Part shown: positions 62,778 to 64,000 of the stretch, piece after piece
Position numbering within the stretch: the first letter of the stretch is position 1
Layout of the letters: each line of letters opens with the position of its first letter
Source: Gemmatimonadota bacterium
Lineage (GTDB): Bacteria > Gemmatimonadota > Gemmatimonadetes > Longimicrobiales > RSA9
Direction of reading: 5' to 3'
DNA: 64,000 nucleotides
Assembly: GCA_007126035.1 (NCBI GenBank)
Contig: SLCC01000020.1
Coordinates: 56,567-120,566, forward strand
Notes under the pieces: model-generated
Seen by the model: the letters and a program-made list of their open reading frames with translations, nothing else
The model's database searches: none
Told to the model about the DNA's origin: nothing
Translations under genes and position numbers: made by a program

Positions 62778-63494
62778 CTAGTCGTCCGCCCACGCTTGCA
62801 GCGACGCCTGCCCCGCTCGGGCGAACACGTGGTACGGGTACTGGTGGCAGTCCGGGGTATTAGTACCGCGGACGCAGCCGTTGTAACGAAGCAACGCCCG
62901 CTCCAGGTTACCACCGGTCTGGCGGAAATAGTACGCGAATATCCTGACGCCATGGCAGATGTTGGCGTCCACGTCCTCCAGGTCCGGCTCGCAGGCCGGC
63001 CACTGGCCTTCGTGGAAGGGCATGACCTGCATGAGCCCGACAGCGCCCACTGGGCTCCTGATCACGGGGTCGAGCCACGGGTTCTCCACCAGGAGCACTG
63101 CCAGCAACAGCCTCGGCTCCATCTCTACCGCGTTGCTCTCCCGCACCAGCGCGACCGCCACCTGTTCTGCCAGTTCTGGATCGGCGCCGTAGGTGAGAAG
63201 AACCCGCTCGAGCGGCGCCACTGTCGTGCGGTAGTATTCGTTGAGTTCCGCCCAACCACCGGTCAGGCGGCGTATTCTGTCCTCGATTTCGTCGAGCTCC
63301 GGCGTCGAGGTCTCGGATTCGCCCCTCTCTGACCCGGCCGCGGCCGCTTCCCGGACCGACTCCACCGGCGCTCCCGCATAGAGCGACCCCACGACCAGGC
63401 CCATGCCCACCATGGAGGCCGCCGAAACCATTGACAATCGCCCGCGCCTGGAACGACAGACGGATCTCACCATTTGCAAGTCCATGTCACTCAT
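62778..63494 (-). CDS. Lytic transglycosylase (SLT domain), second copy
   Basis: Exported peptidoglycan hydrolase of about 238 residues. A signal/anchor segment (MVSAASMVGMGLVVGSLYAG) precedes the SLT domain: catalytic Glu in LLAVLLVENPWLDP, then VGAVGLMQVMPFHEGQW and ERALLRYNGCVRGTNTPDC. ATG 63494 has AGGAG almost adjacent, so ATG 63485 (MDLQMV) is an alternative with a better distance. It shares NGCxRGTNTPxCHxYP with the protein at 44897 and a similar layout. Confidence 0.87.
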   Translation of the reverse strand: MSDMDLQMVRSVCRSRRGRLSMVSAASMVGMGLVVGSLYAGAPVESVREAAAAGSERGESETSTPELDEIEDRIRRLTGGWAELNEYYRTTVAPLERVLLTYGADPELAEQVAVALVRESNAVEMEPRLLLAVLLVENPWLDPVIRSPVGAVGLMQVMPFHEGQWPACEPDLEDVDANICHGVRIFAYYFRQTGGNLERALLRYNGCVRGTNTPDCHQYPYHVFARAGQASLQAWADD

Positions 63495-63613
63495 ACTCCT
63501 GTCTACTGGCCCAAAAAAGGCCCTGGATCGGCTCCCGGGCCCATTCGGGGCAGCCAATCTTTGCAAGGTGCATACCCGTCAACCGGAGCGTATGTGGAAA
63601 ACGTGGATTACAT

Positions 63614-63643
63614 TTGCGTTTCTAGCAGCGGCCACTGTATCTT
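63614..63643 (+). promoter_or_regulatory. Promoter of AbrB-type gene
   Basis: TTGCGT (63614-63619), 18 bp, TATCTT (63638-63643). Predicted start near 63650; the leader contains AAGGAG before the ATG at 63678. Confidence 0.55.
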
Positions 63644-63677
63644 TTTGTCTTGTCAAAGGACAAGGAGAGATCACCAA

Positions 63678-63878
63678 ATGGCGCTCTACAGGACCCTGTA
63701 TTACGGGGATATGACAGTTGGCGTTGGCGGACGGGTCACAATCCCACAGGAGATACGGGACGACCTGGGGATCGGGGACGGTGATCTCATGACGGTCCGG
63801 GTGGAGGAGAGTCCGGACGGGACGCGACAGATGGTGATGTGGCGGGCAAAGGAGCAGCGCGACGAAGGGGAGGACTAG
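63678..63878 (+). CDS. AbrB/MazE/SpoVT-domain DNA-binding protein
   Basis: A 66-residue swapped-hairpin DNA-binding protein, of the kind found in antitoxins and transition-state regulators. The motif GVGGRVTIPQEIRDDLGIGDGD matches the domain (residues about 15-40). The C-terminus is charged (KEQRDEGED). ATG 63678 has AAGGAG about ten bases upstream, behind a good promoter. No toxin follows: an insertion element begins 6 bp after its stop. It may be an antitoxin whose partner lies beyond or was displaced by the insertion, or a stand-alone regulator. Confidence 0.78.
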   Translation: MALYRTLYYGDMTVGVGGRVTIPQEIRDDLGIGDGDLMTVRVEESPDGTRQMVMWRAKEQRDEGED

Positions 63879-63883
63879 CCTAG

Positions 63884-64000
63884 TACTACTGTGTCATAAA
63901 AGTATTGCTGCTGTCGGTGGGCCGGCGTATCTTTGAGGCATGGCGACGGGCGATGTGGATCGCGCGCGGTTCGAGCGCTATATGGATCGGTTGGCAGAGG
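63884..64000 (+). mobile_element. Left end of an insertion sequence, probably IS701 family (partial)
   Basis: Left boundary inferred right after CTAG (63880-63883), the YTAR-type target of IS701-family elements. The end reads TACTACTGTGTCATAAAAG, followed by a transposase start at 63940. The element runs off the window, so the right end and the target duplication cannot be checked. Confidence 0.6.
63940..64000 (+). CDS. Transposase N terminus, IS701-like (partial)
   Basis: Only the first 20 codons are visible (MATGDVDRARFERYMDRLAE). The FERYxDRLAE pattern matches the start of IS701-type (DDE) transposases. A TATCTT box six bases before the ATG suggests a leaderless or very short mRNA. Truncated by the window edge, so the catalytic region cannot be inspected. 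Confidence 0.55.
   Translation, partial: MATGDVDRARFERYMDRLAE

Noticed and set aside
63592-63714. 40-codon hydrophobic peptide (MWKTWITFAFLAAATV...) overlapping the AbrB gene start
   Set aside because: The same bases form a good promoter for the AbrB gene (63614-63643), and the region's AT content alone explains hydrophobic codons. Type I toxin considered but unsupported.

Overview
The window is gene-dense, high-GC chromosomal DNA from a Gram-negative (diderm) bacterium. Outer-envelope genes (Omp85-type barrel, lipoproteins with lipoboxes, several lytic transglycosylases), a complete alternative complex III operon, an S46 dipeptidyl-peptidase, two small RpoD-like sigma factors and many small membrane proteins fit an uncultured or thermophilic member of Gemmatimonadota (Rhodothermota less likely). 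That placement is inference; there is no rRNA or other phylogenetic anchor. Nearly all long antisense ORFs in the track are GC-driven shadows.

Layout. 1-5 kb: AI-2E permease broken by an in-frame amber codon, ssb, rsgA and a sigma-70 factor overlapping by one base, a lipoprotein, and a PP2C phosphatase on a leaderless promoter. 5-12 kb: HD phosphohydrolase, then a co-directional cluster Omp85 - methyltransferase - START/cyclase - FabF-like ketosynthase - DUF4126 membrane protein, which looks like a minimal polyketide or lipid-tailoring unit. 12-20 kb: a second sigma factor whose leader contains a strong promoter and then a complete intrinsic terminator, a second SSB, DNA polymerase I with a dead proofreading site, cold-shock protein, a truncated DGK1/dolichol-kinase-like gene, a TPR-SLT transglycosylase and a solo ExbB/TolQ. 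20-31 kb: one long minus-strand array gcvP - lplA - oligopeptide ABC transporter (SBP, two permeases, two ATPases), with gcvH about 6 kb away. 31-45 kb: hotdog protein, nitronate monooxygenase, sodium/solute symporter, MsrA, metallo-beta-lactamase-fold hydrolase, two acyl-CoA dehydrogenases, an AraC-type regulator with a TPR partner, an orphan ribbon-helix-helix-like protein, a divergent GroES and Hsp33. 45-51 kb: lytic transglycosylase, M20 and S46 peptidases, a PLP enzyme and a SpoU/TrmJ RNA methyltransferase.

51-59 kb holds actABCDEF on the minus strand with overlapping genes: a quinol-oxidising respiratory complex, with no terminal oxidase in view. 59-63 kb holds a lipoprotein - histidine kinase - thioredoxin-reductase-like flavoprotein unit. 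The right edge has an AbrB-type protein whose stop codon is followed within 6 bp by the left end of an insertion sequence, probably IS701 family, at a CTAG site.

Promoters of the -35/-10 type with 17-18 bp spacing are readable in many places (e.g. TTTACA-17-TATATT, TTGACA-17-TAACTT). In several genes the -10 element lies only 5-7 bp before the ATG, which implies leaderless mRNAs. No tRNA, rRNA, CRISPR array or prophage was seen.
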